NCBI GenBank assembly: GCA_009733575.1
Contig: ML769462.1
Coordinates: 176,204 to 240,203, forward strand
Length of the DNA: 64,000 bases
Source of the DNA: Gymnopus androsaceus JB14
Taxonomy: Eukaryota > Basidiomycota > Agaricomycetes > Agaricales > Omphalotaceae
Direction of reading: 5' to 3'
Part shown: positions 22,457 through 32,078 of the stretch, piece after piece
Layout of the letters: each line of letters begins with the position of its first letter
How positions within the stretch are numbered: the first letter of the stretch is position 1
Translations under genes and position numbers: made by a program
Notes under the pieces: model-generated
The model's database searches: none
Seen by the model: the letters and a program-made list of their open reading frames with translations, nothing else
Told to the model about the DNA's origin: nothing

Positions 22457-24599
22457 ATGGTCCCATCGAGAGAACCGTGCGCCTTCTTTGCCAGAAACGC
22501 GTGCAAAAGTGGAGACCGCTGCCGATTCGCTCATGTTCACAAACAAGTCTCTCAGACACCATCGCCAGGACTCTGTCAATTTTTTCTTAGAGGAAGCTGT
22601 CACTACGGAGATAAATGTTTCAACATACACTCACGGGAGCAGAACCTTGCCCCATCTCTAACTTTATGCAAGTTCTATCTCCAAGGCCAGTGCAAAAGCG
22701 GTTCGGATTGCGCGTATCGTCACGGTCAGGGTCAGTATCCGATTTTCAGCTCAGATTCGCGCTAAATCGCAATGTAGGTCCTTCTCGCGTGTCTCCATGT
22801 CCTGGAAGCGCGAATAGCTTGGGTTACTTATATCGGCTTCCTTCAATAGATCAGACACTGACATCAGACATAGCTACAGATACCCAGCTGTCTCCACTCG
22901 AAAGCTTTAATATGCTACCAATGCGGTCGATGCCGACCTCCCCGAGAGCCTCTCCAAGGCCTGCTTCTAGTGGTAAATACCTGTTCATTTGAGAGAGAAA
23001 TTTTCGGCTTATATTGTGTTAGCCTCTCTTCATGTTCGAGCACGGACTTCAGATGTTTCCGTATCCGAGGTTTCTTCGAATCTTGATGGTGCCGGCGATG
23101 CGCAAGGTAGATATATCATTTTGACATTTTACAACGCCCTAACAAGTACATAGAAACTGCTGGCCATGAGAGTCAGACCGCTGATAACTTAAAGACCGAT
23201 GTCATCAGCTCTCCAGACGCGTCTATGAATGCAGAAAACGCGACCAGCGACGTAGGTCAAGACGCTTCGACGTATCACGGAAAGTGGGAGATGATGGACG
23301 ATATCATCCGTTCTCAAGATGCGTCTGCGAATTCCATCAACAAAACTGAAGAATCCAGGACCGACGAGCTGCCTTCCGCATCGATATCTTTCAGTCCATC
23401 TCCAATTGGTTTTCCTCCTCCTTTTGTGACCTATGCTCCACAGTACTATGGTCCAAACTTATACGCCCTAGCATCACAATACATGCCTAATTATTATGCC
23501 CCCAATCCATACCATGCTTATGCTCTGCCAGCCCTCTCCATGCCTGTTCGAACGTGCCCTCGTACTCCCTCCTCTCAATCTCAAGCATCTAGCTTCACTC
23601 CAGTCAGCTCAGATGCTGCGCTGTGCCAACAGCACACTACATACGGTTATTGTCCAATTGGGACAGCTTGTCGGTTCAGGTCAGTGATTCGTTTCTCAAT
23701 CTAAAATTTCATTTCAATATTGACACACCGCTAGACATTATCTTACCGACAAAGAATTTCAGCAGCTAAGTTCCAACAGGCAATCTACCCGAACCCCGGC
23801 GAACACCCAGCAGGATTCTGTCTTACAGAAGAAAGAAAGCACCTGGAAGACCAAAACAGCATGTAGAAACAGAGACGGCTGTTCAGATCTTCATACTTTC
23901 GTTCCCAGCTCCCAAACCGTAACTATTGATCAGGAAAGCGAACCTTCGGAGGAGTCTTCTCCGAAATTAGTTCACGACTATGGATGGGGAGCGAGTGACA
24001 CTACGAAGTGGGATGTGGTGGAGGAGTCGAAGGAAACCACAGACAACTCGGGATGGGGAACGACTGCGCCGGATTGGGGTGCTGCAGCTGATGGAAAAAA
24101 CAATGATAAGGGTTGGGGTGATACAAGCGGGACGACGTCGGATTGGGCAGCTGATGATCTGAAGGCCAAGGGCTGGGGTGATACAAGCGGGACGACGTCG
24201 GATTGGACAGCTGATGGTTTAAAGGCCAAGGGCTGGGGTGACACAAACCTTACAAAGTCTACGCCCTTAGCATCTTGGTCCAAATCGAAGTATGAAAACA
24301 ATCGGGGGTCTGGGAAACGCAACGATGGTGGGAGGCGACCGAAGGACGTCGTACCAAAATCCAAGGCTACACACCTATCGAATCGGCCAAGAGAGACGCA
24401 TGACGTGGATGCTCGACATGAAAGAGATACTCCGCCTCATCAACGTGGCGGTAGGAACCGTAAAACCGGCTGGGAGAGCGAGCGTACACGGAATTTGGAG
24501 AATGAGCGTAAACGGGATTGGAGGCCTTCTGTCAAAGCACCATCCAGCCCTCGCGCGATTGTTGAGGCGATTTCCGCCGACACTTCACGATGGCTGTAG
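22457..24599 (+). CDS. Truncated CCCH-finger paralogue with WG/GW repeats
   Basis: Inverted paralogue of the gene at 13.4-18.1 kb, on the other side of gamma-adaptin. It starts MVPSREPCAFFARNACKSG and keeps fingers 1-4 (CAFFARNACKSGDRCRFAH, CQFFLRGSCHYGDKCFNIH, CKFYLQGQCKSGSDCAYRH, CQQHTTYGYCPIGTACRFRH). Introns fall at the same places, for example after HGQG at 22730 and after RFR at about 23680. Finger five is degenerate: the first Cys is lost (ESTWKTKTAC) and the following Cys/His context is altered. The WG/GW region is kept and expanded by a 60-bp tandem repeat. The frame ends at 24599 after DTSRWL, where the longer gene continues DSDET. Finger six, the RRMs and RING-IBR are absent. It could be an expressed short paralogue or a decaying copy; the open frame over fingers 1-4 favours at least recent function. 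Confidence 0.7.
24111..24240 (+). repeat. 60-bp in-frame tandem repeat encoding GWGD units
   Basis: Two full units and a partial one repeat with an exact 60-base period, few substitutions and no length change. Each unit encodes KGWGDTSGTTSDW followed by about seven more residues, so the repeat multiplies WG/GW motifs in the protein. Confidence 0.9.
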
Positions 24600-24880
24600 C
24601 CTCCGGCGAAACCTCCGAAGGCTTAAGCCAATGTGAGTTTCGTTCTTTTGTTTGACTCTGCAATCGTTAAACTAGCCAACCAAAAAGAGCATCTTGGCGT
24701 TGCTGGACAAACAATATTTGTTGCTGCTTAATTTTCAATATGGATGATGGCTTGGACTTGAAGTTCCAACGGGTTGCGTATACGATTCTTTGCTTTGATT
24801 TTGGCTAGATATATATATATATGAGTCTTGTATATCTACTGGATGTGGTGTACATTACATACTAAGTACAGAACCAAACG
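24600..24880. other. Downstream region of the CCCH paralogue
   Basis: No gene is seen. An AT-dinucleotide run (TATATATATAT) lies near 24811-24821. Nothing resembling the lost RRM or RING-IBR coding region follows the stop. Confidence 0.5.
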
Positions 24881-25691
24881 GATAAAACTATTGAGAAACC
24901 CTGATTTTTGCAGAAACCCCCGATGACTATGGGGAAACCCGTCTATGCCGCGGCCATGGGCCGGACTAGCTAATCCCGACCCCTACATTTTTCCGGTCTG
25001 GGCCAACGCGCGTCGCGTACCGTGTAGACGTGACTCACAGCCAATAATTTCGTGCGTTGCTGCATAGTAGATCTCAGCAATACTGATAGTCTTCTTGTCA
25101 TCTTTGCTACTGCCCTAAATTCCTTATCTTGCCCAAATAACAGATGAAATAGGGACTACGCTTGGTTGACGCTTGGTACACAATAATGAGTCTATCCCTC
25201 TCATCACCGGAATATTTCAGAGTGTTGTTACATTGGAACTTGACGCGTATCGGCAAGTTTGAGATGCGTATTGGCAAGTTTGAGATGCAATGTCTCTGAT
25301 TTATTAGCCATGAAAGGAAGAAAAAACAGGTCAAGATGACCTCTGAATGGTTCTTACTTATATATCTGCCTTTAAGACCTCCTACTTCGAAAGTCGCTGA
25401 GAATCGGCATCTAAGATGGTGAACAATGAGAGCTCTCTGAGCCAAAAACATGGTAATAAATAAAATAAAGTGAATTTATTACAATGGTGAGGTGGTAAGC
25501 ACGATAGAGTCTATGGCCATGAAGAGCGGCGGCTTAACGAAAGTGTCGAAGTGCCCAGGAAGTGCCGATGAAAATGGAGCATCCAGCCGGGCAGCGGCCA
25601 AATCAACAGAAACCCTACAATGATATTTGCATAGGGTTTCCCGAGAAACCTAGGGTTCCTGGCGAAAACGGGGTTTCTCAATAGTTTTATC
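24881..25691. mobile_element. Non-autonomous TIR element, 811 bp
   Basis: The two ends are perfect 21-base inverted repeats: GATAAAACTATTGAGAAACC plus C at 24881-24901, and the reverse complement at 25671-25691. Similarity continues imperfectly about 50 bases inward (GGGAAACCC words). No transposase is encoded inside. A clear target duplication was not found; a TA at each end could be one. About 350 bases of its right half recur inverted at 62.98-63.34 kb. Confidence 0.75.
25245..25289. repeat. Short tandem duplication inside the TIR element
   Basis: CGTATCGGCAAGTTTGAGATG is followed directly by CGTATTGGCAAGTTTGAGATG, a 21-base period. Its presence shows that the element has changed since it inserted or was copied. 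Confidence 0.7.
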
Positions 25692-26135
25692 TGAAGCAAC
25701 CCCAATCCGAAACAAAATTACAAATTAGACACACAGAATGCAAATATTGATGGATTTTCTTAATTCTTTTTTTGTTCATGGTTGTATATATGTCAGTGAA
25801 ACAGATTCTGAATTTTCCAGATTTTTTAAATGGTGTCCAGCATATTTGTAAAGAAAGTTCTGCTCCTTTCTCAAAAAGTGTTGAAAACCCCCATCCAAAA
25901 CATATGGTCTGAGGCAATGCAATGTAGGAAACCTGCTGTTCCAACAGTATATAAGAAATGCAGAATCATCCACGTTGGAATTTCAACTTTGTCTCAATTG
26001 TCCAACTCCATCTTGATTCTCAGTCACTTAAGTTTGACTTAAGTTCACTCAATATTCACAGTATGTCTTTATTTAATGCTTGCATATAAGGGCCGACACT
26101 TATAGTATGGTCTCATAGTACTAAGTAACACATAG

Positions 26136-26375
26136 TTATACTCGTGGCCACGGAAAAAAATGGTCCACTTTTTTTGATACCACTCATGTACTTGGTCGTT
26201 TTACATTCTCATGCTTGCATTATAAGCCCCATACTTTCTGAGGATGATTATCACCATCAATACAACATATTCACATACTCAGAATTTTTTGTGATCTCCT
26301 TTCCAAAATGCACTGAAAATTGCAAGTTCAAATGCAAATGTGACCTGGACTGTTTTTTTCCGTGGCTATGAGTAC
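26136..26375. mobile_element. Hairpin (MITE-like) element, about 240 bp
   Basis: Left end ACTCGTGGCCACGGAAAAAA and right end, read on the other strand, ACTCATAGCCACGGAAAAAA are near-perfect inverted repeats. No coding content lies inside. AGTACTAAGT occurs outside both ends, though on the left it is about 15 bases away. Confidence 0.5.
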
Positions 26376-27588
26376 TAAGTGGTACTAGACTTTGAGTTAG
26401 TTTGCTACGCTATCATTGTCCTAGAACTACATATGTACTATAATCTATGTACATATCAAATCAACATAAATACATGAATGATTTTATTCCACCATCATTT
26501 GATTTATGATTCTTAAAACAATTCAAACACATAATACATTTAGCATTGAATTGAATGACAACTGACGTTCCCGTGAAATCCATAGTGATCCATAGCGATC
26601 CATAGCAGTCCATAGCTCTGGATAGATGGTGACCTTGCTATGGGTGCTATGGGTGCTATGAGTGCTGGATAGCGCTATCCAGCACTGTCCAGTACACCCA
26701 GGTTTTGCTGATGGCCTTACCAGTCACAATTTGGCCATATCGGGGAGCTTAGCAACATAGAGAGTGCCATTGGGGCCCTAAAGCAAGCAGTTGAACTCAT
26801 ACCTGAGGCCTGATGGCTATGCTAATCATTGCATGATAATATTGATAAATACTACTGATATGAGAACAAGTCATGTTCAGCTTGTGCCTAAGCTTTGAAT
26901 CATCAATATATGCATATAAATATGACCAGCAATGCAGGAATGTTGCTCTAACATGAAATAATGATTTTGGTCTCTCTCTCATTATTACAGTACAAGTATA
27001 CAATGATGATACACATACTAGTGTACTTATTCCCCTATACATGGTCATCACGGTCATAATATAATAGGTGGAAAATTACTGTATTTGTATAAGGTATATA
27101 AACTGTGGCTGTATTGTCTTGGTCTCTGACACCATGCATTATTTGCATCAGATTTGCATATCCCATTGAATTTAGTTTACTGGCATCTGGAAAACTACTT
27201 AAAGCCCAGGCAATCCCAGGTTATTCCAAGTGCCATTGCTCGCCAGTGTCACCACAGCTACTGATTGGGAATTGGTGTTTACCGCATATAAACCTGCCTG
27301 TGGTATGCTGAGCCCCATTTTTTATCTCTCTGCTGCCACTACAAGGCTCAAACAGAATATATTGTCTTTTCTTGAGTGACAACGCACCCATGTATCCATA
27401 TATGAATGATTCAGACTCCTCCTTGTGATACTTAAAAATTGTTAAAATAGATGAAAGGGTTTTACCCCTCCACTGATGTACCATTCATTCCCATAGACAT
27501 AGATATATTCTGTTGCTCCACTGAATGACTGTCAACTACTTAACCTAAGTATCTGATCTCAGAGTCCTGTCACATGTATTATATATCA
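26376..27588. other. AT-rich region without a supported gene
   Basis: Open frames of 68-90 codons near 26.8-27.5 kb show no domain I can name. The palindromic element at 26.57-26.72 kb lies here. The rest is AT-rich. Confidence 0.4.
26567..26716 (+). repeat. Palindromic repeat element E2
   Basis: Starts with GTTCCCGTGAAATCCATAG, continues with repeated CCATAGC words, then facing GCTATGGG words, and a perfect 24-base palindrome (GTGCTGGATAGC and its complement) at 26662-26685. It ends CAGGTTTTGCTGATGGCC at 26699-26716, the exact reverse complement of the left edge of E1. Confidence 0.75.
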
Positions 27589-28933
27589 CTAGTGCTGAAC
27601 TCCCAAGGGATAATCTGGTGGCGCATGGTCTTCATGTAGTGAGGTTGAATGTCCTCTCCATCCACTGTCTTCATGCCTGACAGCCATTATCACTGTCGCA
27701 ACCTCTGAAGGTTGGTCTTCCATAGACACCCCTGTGAAAACATCCTCCGAGTCCATTTGTCCTACATCCACATTTTGGTTAGAACTTCCCAACCCTTCAG
27801 GTGAATCAGTTGACTCGTGCGAGTGGGTTTGAATTCCTCGCCTTTGTTTCAATGGTAGTTCCCTGATCATGAGGTTGTCATTGGTCTGTACTGGGACAAT
27901 GAAGGGATCAAGAGTTGCTGGACTTGGGGGCTGAGTAGACTGAATAGTGACCTGAAACCTCTTCCTTAGAATTACAAGGATTCCGACTAGGCTGAAAATT
28001 CCTAGAATGGATGCTGCAAATGCAACGCCTACGATTACTGGTGTTTTTGAAGAAGGGCTTGAGGATGATGTCAGGGCAGTCGGACTGAAATAATCAGATT
28101 TGGAGTGAGTTCAAGTAGAAAAGGTAGACTTGCTTACCTTGAAGACTGTGTAGTAGTCGCAGTGTGCAAAATAGTGATAGAGTGATTAGTGCTATATAAA
28201 ATCGCTGGGTGTCAGTAATCGGATCAGAGTTCTAGTGAAATAAAGCAACCTGCTCATAGTGCTTGTTGTTGTTAACTGAGTTAGGCCCGGCGGCGCTGTG
28301 ATGTCTACGGATGCCAAAGTCGCAAATTCTGACGATATAACAACCCCGCTAGAGGTAGAGGAAGAATCTTTACAGATCACTTTCTCCTCCGAATTAAGGT
28401 AAGTACATACTCGAGTTGCAGCACCATTACTGATCCTCTAATACAATATTCATTATAAATCAAACAAAGTTAGCGAAATTATGCACAGATGACAATCGAC
28501 ATACGTTATTTGAGGAGCTGTAACTTTATAATTGAACTCAAATACTGAACTCCCTGTTGGCTTTGTGGACAAAAAAGTCACGACCGGTGGAAGTGTAACA
28601 GTCGAAATTGCAGGTCCAGAAGCACCAGACCATACAAGTGTTACAGGTTCAGTATCAGTAGCCTCTGCACCTGTATAAGTCACGGTAGCAATTTGTCCAA
28701 CACTCATTGCAGAGGGAAGGAACAGGACCTCTTGTGCATTGCACCATTCCAGTATGTGACCACAGAATAGAGATGTTGCAATAAGCCAAGTAATGAGTGT
28801 TCTGCCCCAGAAACAATCGCTGACTCAGAGTCTGGAGTGAGCCATTGATTTGCAGAACAGCGGGGAGTATTAGAAATAAAGTAAGGGCAATGAATTTAGA
28901 GCAATGTTTGACCTCTCTTGGGCCCAGAGGCAA
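27589..28933 (-). CDS. Ser-rich single-pass membrane protein (paralogue 1)
   Basis: Multi-exon gene of no known family name. An N-terminal exon reads NAQEVLFLPSAMSVGQIATV and continues as a beta-rich extracellular-type domain ending in VTAPQIT. A Ser/Thr-rich section follows, then a membrane segment (TPVIVGVAFAASILGIFSLV) with a basic stop-transfer RKR. The cytoplasmic tail contains DPFIV and ends APPDYPLGVQH. Layout resembles the sensor-like type I membrane proteins common in basidiomycetes. The plus-strand gene ending at 31456 shares order and motifs. The start is unsettled: an upstream Met at 28933 opens a signal-like hydrophobic segment (KFIALTLFLILPAVL), but the splice joining it to the NAQE exon was not resolved. 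Confidence 0.6.
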
Positions 28934-28958
28934 ATGAGTAAGGTACGTGAGTATCTAT

Positions 28959-29105
28959 CATCAGCAGAACCTGGGTGAACGCTACAGCACCTATAGCAGC
29001 TTATAGCAATCCATAGCAGCCACAGCACTGTACAGTGCTGTGGAATGCTATGAGGTCCTATGAGGTCCTGTAAGATGCTGTAGGTTGACCGTTGCTCGAG
29101 CATTC
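28959..29105 (-). repeat. Palindromic repeat element E3
   Basis: CATCAGCAGAACCTG at 28959-28973 is the family edge word in inverted orientation. It is followed by CCTATAGC and CCATAGC words, a perfect 24-base palindrome (CCACAGCACTGT and its complement) at 29020-29043, and GCTATGAGG words. Confidence 0.7.
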
Positions 29106-29539
29106 TGACACCTGTCATTCCCAGCTGATGGATACGGCAATGGGGACCTTGGACGCTATTTAATCAATCGGTTTTGACAAGTTCGACGTCTTTTCCTTCC
29201 CCCACTAAGCTCAACTTAACTCAGACTGTAAGTTCTGCTCTCTGGAATTTTTGACTCGGAGGCTCTAATTGTATATCTGATGACATCTTTTAGTCTCATT
29301 GAAGAAGGATTCGATGACTGGTAGGAGGTTGCAGTTAATTAGTATACAATTTTACGCCAGTTGTGGGCCTGTTGGATGAGTCGAGTATGTATGTTGCAGT
29401 ATTAGTAGTATTTGGAATCACCAATAAAATGATTTTATAAATATTTCGCTAGTATTTCGCTCTTGTCAGCCAGGGAATCAATTCAAAATGATGATATATT
29501 TGGTATTGAATCAATATTGAATAGAACCCTGATGGCGGC

Positions 29540-29646
29540 GTTCCCGCGAAGTCCACAGCGATCCACAGCAACCCATAGCATCCCACAGTTCTGTACAGAG
29601 GGGTACCTTGCTATGGGTCCTATAAGTGCTGTGGGTTCTGCTGATG
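29540..29646 (+). repeat. Palindromic repeat element E4
   Basis: Begins GTTCCCGCGAAGTCCACAG, parallel to E2. It has CCACAGC/CCATAGC words, the palindrome TCTGTACAGA at 29590-29599, facing GCTATGGG words, and ends GGTTCTGCTGATG. Confidence 0.7.
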
Positions 29647-29823
29647 ATGTACTGTATATATACTCTGAAAATTCAAATGCAATATAATTATATCCCTACT
29701 ATATCATTTTGGGACTCCATAAATCCATCAAACTGCGGGACTCCAATGTCCCAATGTGGCAATGCCATATCCAGCTTGCCAACTGGAATAACTGATTCCA
29801 ACAGGGAGGGGAGTGAAATTCTT

Positions 29824-30162
29824 GCCGAAAGATGCATGGGCCAATATATATCAAAGATTTGCACCCGTTGAAACCTGCTGACTGGCTCACTAATGAATCT
29901 AGAATTTTATATATCCAATATTCATAAAAATATCTGATACGAAAAGCCCTGCGGGATCTTGATCTCTTTTTCTGTATTTAAATAAGTATTCAATGCCAAA
30001 TCGAAATTTGAAGATAGATCATCATCCTGATTCCTGCTGAAAGATGCATGGGCCAATATGTATCAAAGATTTGCACCCGTTGAAACCTTCTGACTGGCTC
30101 ACTACTGAATCTAGAATTATCTATATTCAATGTTTATGAAAATATCTGAAACGAAAAGCCTT
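29824..30162 (+). repeat. Pair of direct repeats of about 125 bp
   Basis: 29824-29947 and 30038-30162 match closely: GAAAGATGCATGGGCCAATA, ATCAAAGATTTGCACCCGTT and AATATCTGA-ACGAAAAGCC are shared. They are 214 bases apart and lie upstream of the plus-strand membrane-protein gene. Confidence 0.85.
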
Positions 30163-30380
30163 GGACGGGCCAGTGGATTGATTATCATCTTTGGAGGTTT
30201 TTTCCCATTGCGACCGTTCATAATGGGAACAACAGCTGCAACACATCGTAATTTGCTCCCATGCTTCGACTCGAATACTGGTGGTACAGTACCCTTGCTG
30301 TGTAAGTAGTATCTGCCTGTCAAGAACCCAGTGTCTACTTACGTGGTGACTGGTCGAAGAACTCTTTATTATTGCCACAG

Positions 30381-31456
30381 TATTGTGGAATTGTGTAATG
30401 CTCAACAATTCATCCAGCCAACACTAACAGCTGGGGGAATTGCCACCATTGGTATAAACGAAATCGGTGCAACTACGCTAGGAGCCAACGCTATTACCCT
30501 CATATTCTCTGGCGATCCTGGATCTGTAATTACCACTGTCACTGCTTCACAAGCAATATCCTCTGGAACTTCTCCGACGTTTTTCTATCTGTACCCTATC
30601 ACTGCACCTCAAGCTACGTGAGTGTTTAGTGCTCAGTAATACTTACCTAATTATGGAATGCTTAGCGGTTCAGTGGTGGTGTTTCTCGGAGAGTAAGATG
30701 GAGTCCTTGAAATATGCAAAACTCTACTCATGATCATATACTTAGAGCTTCAGGTATAACTGAGCCAGTCACAAATGTATTTATGGTGCCATCCACTGCA
30801 TCGACACGTCAATCATCGTTGTCTTCCACAAACAGGTATTTTATTCATTATTTTATTGGAACATGCATTTATTTATGAGTAATTTAGTATATCTAGTCAC
30901 TCATCTTCTTCGTATGTCAATGGTCACAATTTCAGATTCAAAGCCCACTAAAAGTAGCAGATCATTAGTTAAATCAACCTCATCCAGCCCTCCAACTCCC
31001 TCACCCTCATCAGCAAGTCGCTCTTCATCCAATAGCCACAACATAGGTGCCATTATAGGAGGAGCCATCGGAGCACTTGCACTCACTGGGATCTCGACAA
31101 TCATGATTTTGAGGTGTCGAAGATCAAGGGCGCATGATATCTCCCCTTCGGCAGACGAGACAACTACCATTGATCCCTTCATTACACTGACTCGAAGTGA
31201 CATCGAAGATACCACTCACAGCTCAAATGGCATTGACACCGTGAGGCTCACTCCAAGTCTTCCAATGCAAATACCATCGGAAAAAGTAGGAAGGTTTGAA
31301 GCACTAGCTCATGAGACCACTGTAGGAAGGACAGCCTCAGGTCCAGAAATTCCGAGTCCAATAAGGGTACATGAAGAAGGTGTACAAGGCGGAGAAAGCA
31401 GAAGGAGAGAACATATTCGTTTCATTGATATACCACCGGATTACAGTGCTGCATAG
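30381..31456 (+). CDS. Ser-rich single-pass membrane protein (paralogue 2), 5' end unresolved
   Basis: Paralogue of the minus-strand gene at 27.6-28.9 kb, in divergent orientation. An exon after the acceptor at 30380 reads CNAQQFIQPTLTAGGIATIG and ends ITAPQAT, parallel to CNAQEVLF...TAPQIT in the other gene. Small exons follow (for example GSVVVFLG). The last exon has a Ser/Pro-rich stretch, a membrane segment (IGAIIGGAIGALALTGISTI) followed by basic RCRRSR, and a cytoplasmic tail with DPFITL that ends IPPDYSAA. No enzymatic domain is seen. The upstream exon with the signal peptide could not be placed with confidence. Function unknown; the shared tail motifs (DPFI, PPDY) suggest binding sites for intracellular partners, which is inference. 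Confidence 0.6.
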
Positions 31457-32078
31457 GGTTTCCCAAAGCAGTTAGTATCAGCTCATTAGGATTAAACTTT
31501 GAACAGACCTTTGACTAGTTGATTACTGTACCATTTCGACCGCTAGTTCAGTGATTTTTAGCGTCACCGGTCGGATTTAATCCGCCATCTGTTCATCCAT
31601 CTGCGTCACGCGTCACCGACATAGTGTTCAGTTCAGTTCAGGGCGCCGCAGGCCACCAACAGTGTTCAGTTTAGGGTGATGCATGCCTGCCCCGGTGCTC
31701 CACGCAGACCTATGATCTCCCCCCTGTTTCTCGGAAGGAAATAAAATTTTGATTGTACAAGTGCGAGCAAAAAAATGCTCTTAGGCGCGTCACATCTTCA
31801 TTAAATCATGTGTTTAGGACCTGAGGCCCTGAGCACTGAAAGCTATCTTATCTCCAAGTTGCTCACGCTATCCCTTTCGTGCTGTCCTTATCGGATAATT
31901 TCTTTGTCGAAGATTGACCTCGAACATGTCAAAATAAAAGCGAAAAGAAGTCATGCTCAAAGTAGATTTGACCTTTCGAAATATGCTTTAGCGTAAGTGT
32001 CTATCCGAAAAGAGTGACTGAGATACAAAGCTACAACGGCTTGAGAGGGGCGAAAGTGGTAGCAAAAATGGCAGAAGT
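31457..32078. other. Intergenic region
   Basis: No gene is seen. Short repeated words (GTTCAGTT, CGTCACCG) occur at about 31.56-31.68 kb. Confidence 0.5.

Noticed and set aside
25107..25451. Similar peptides starting MFLAQRAL at 25.4 (minus) and 63.2 kb (plus)
   Set aside because: The shared reading comes from the repeated TIR-element DNA, and both frames break soon after; not a gene family.
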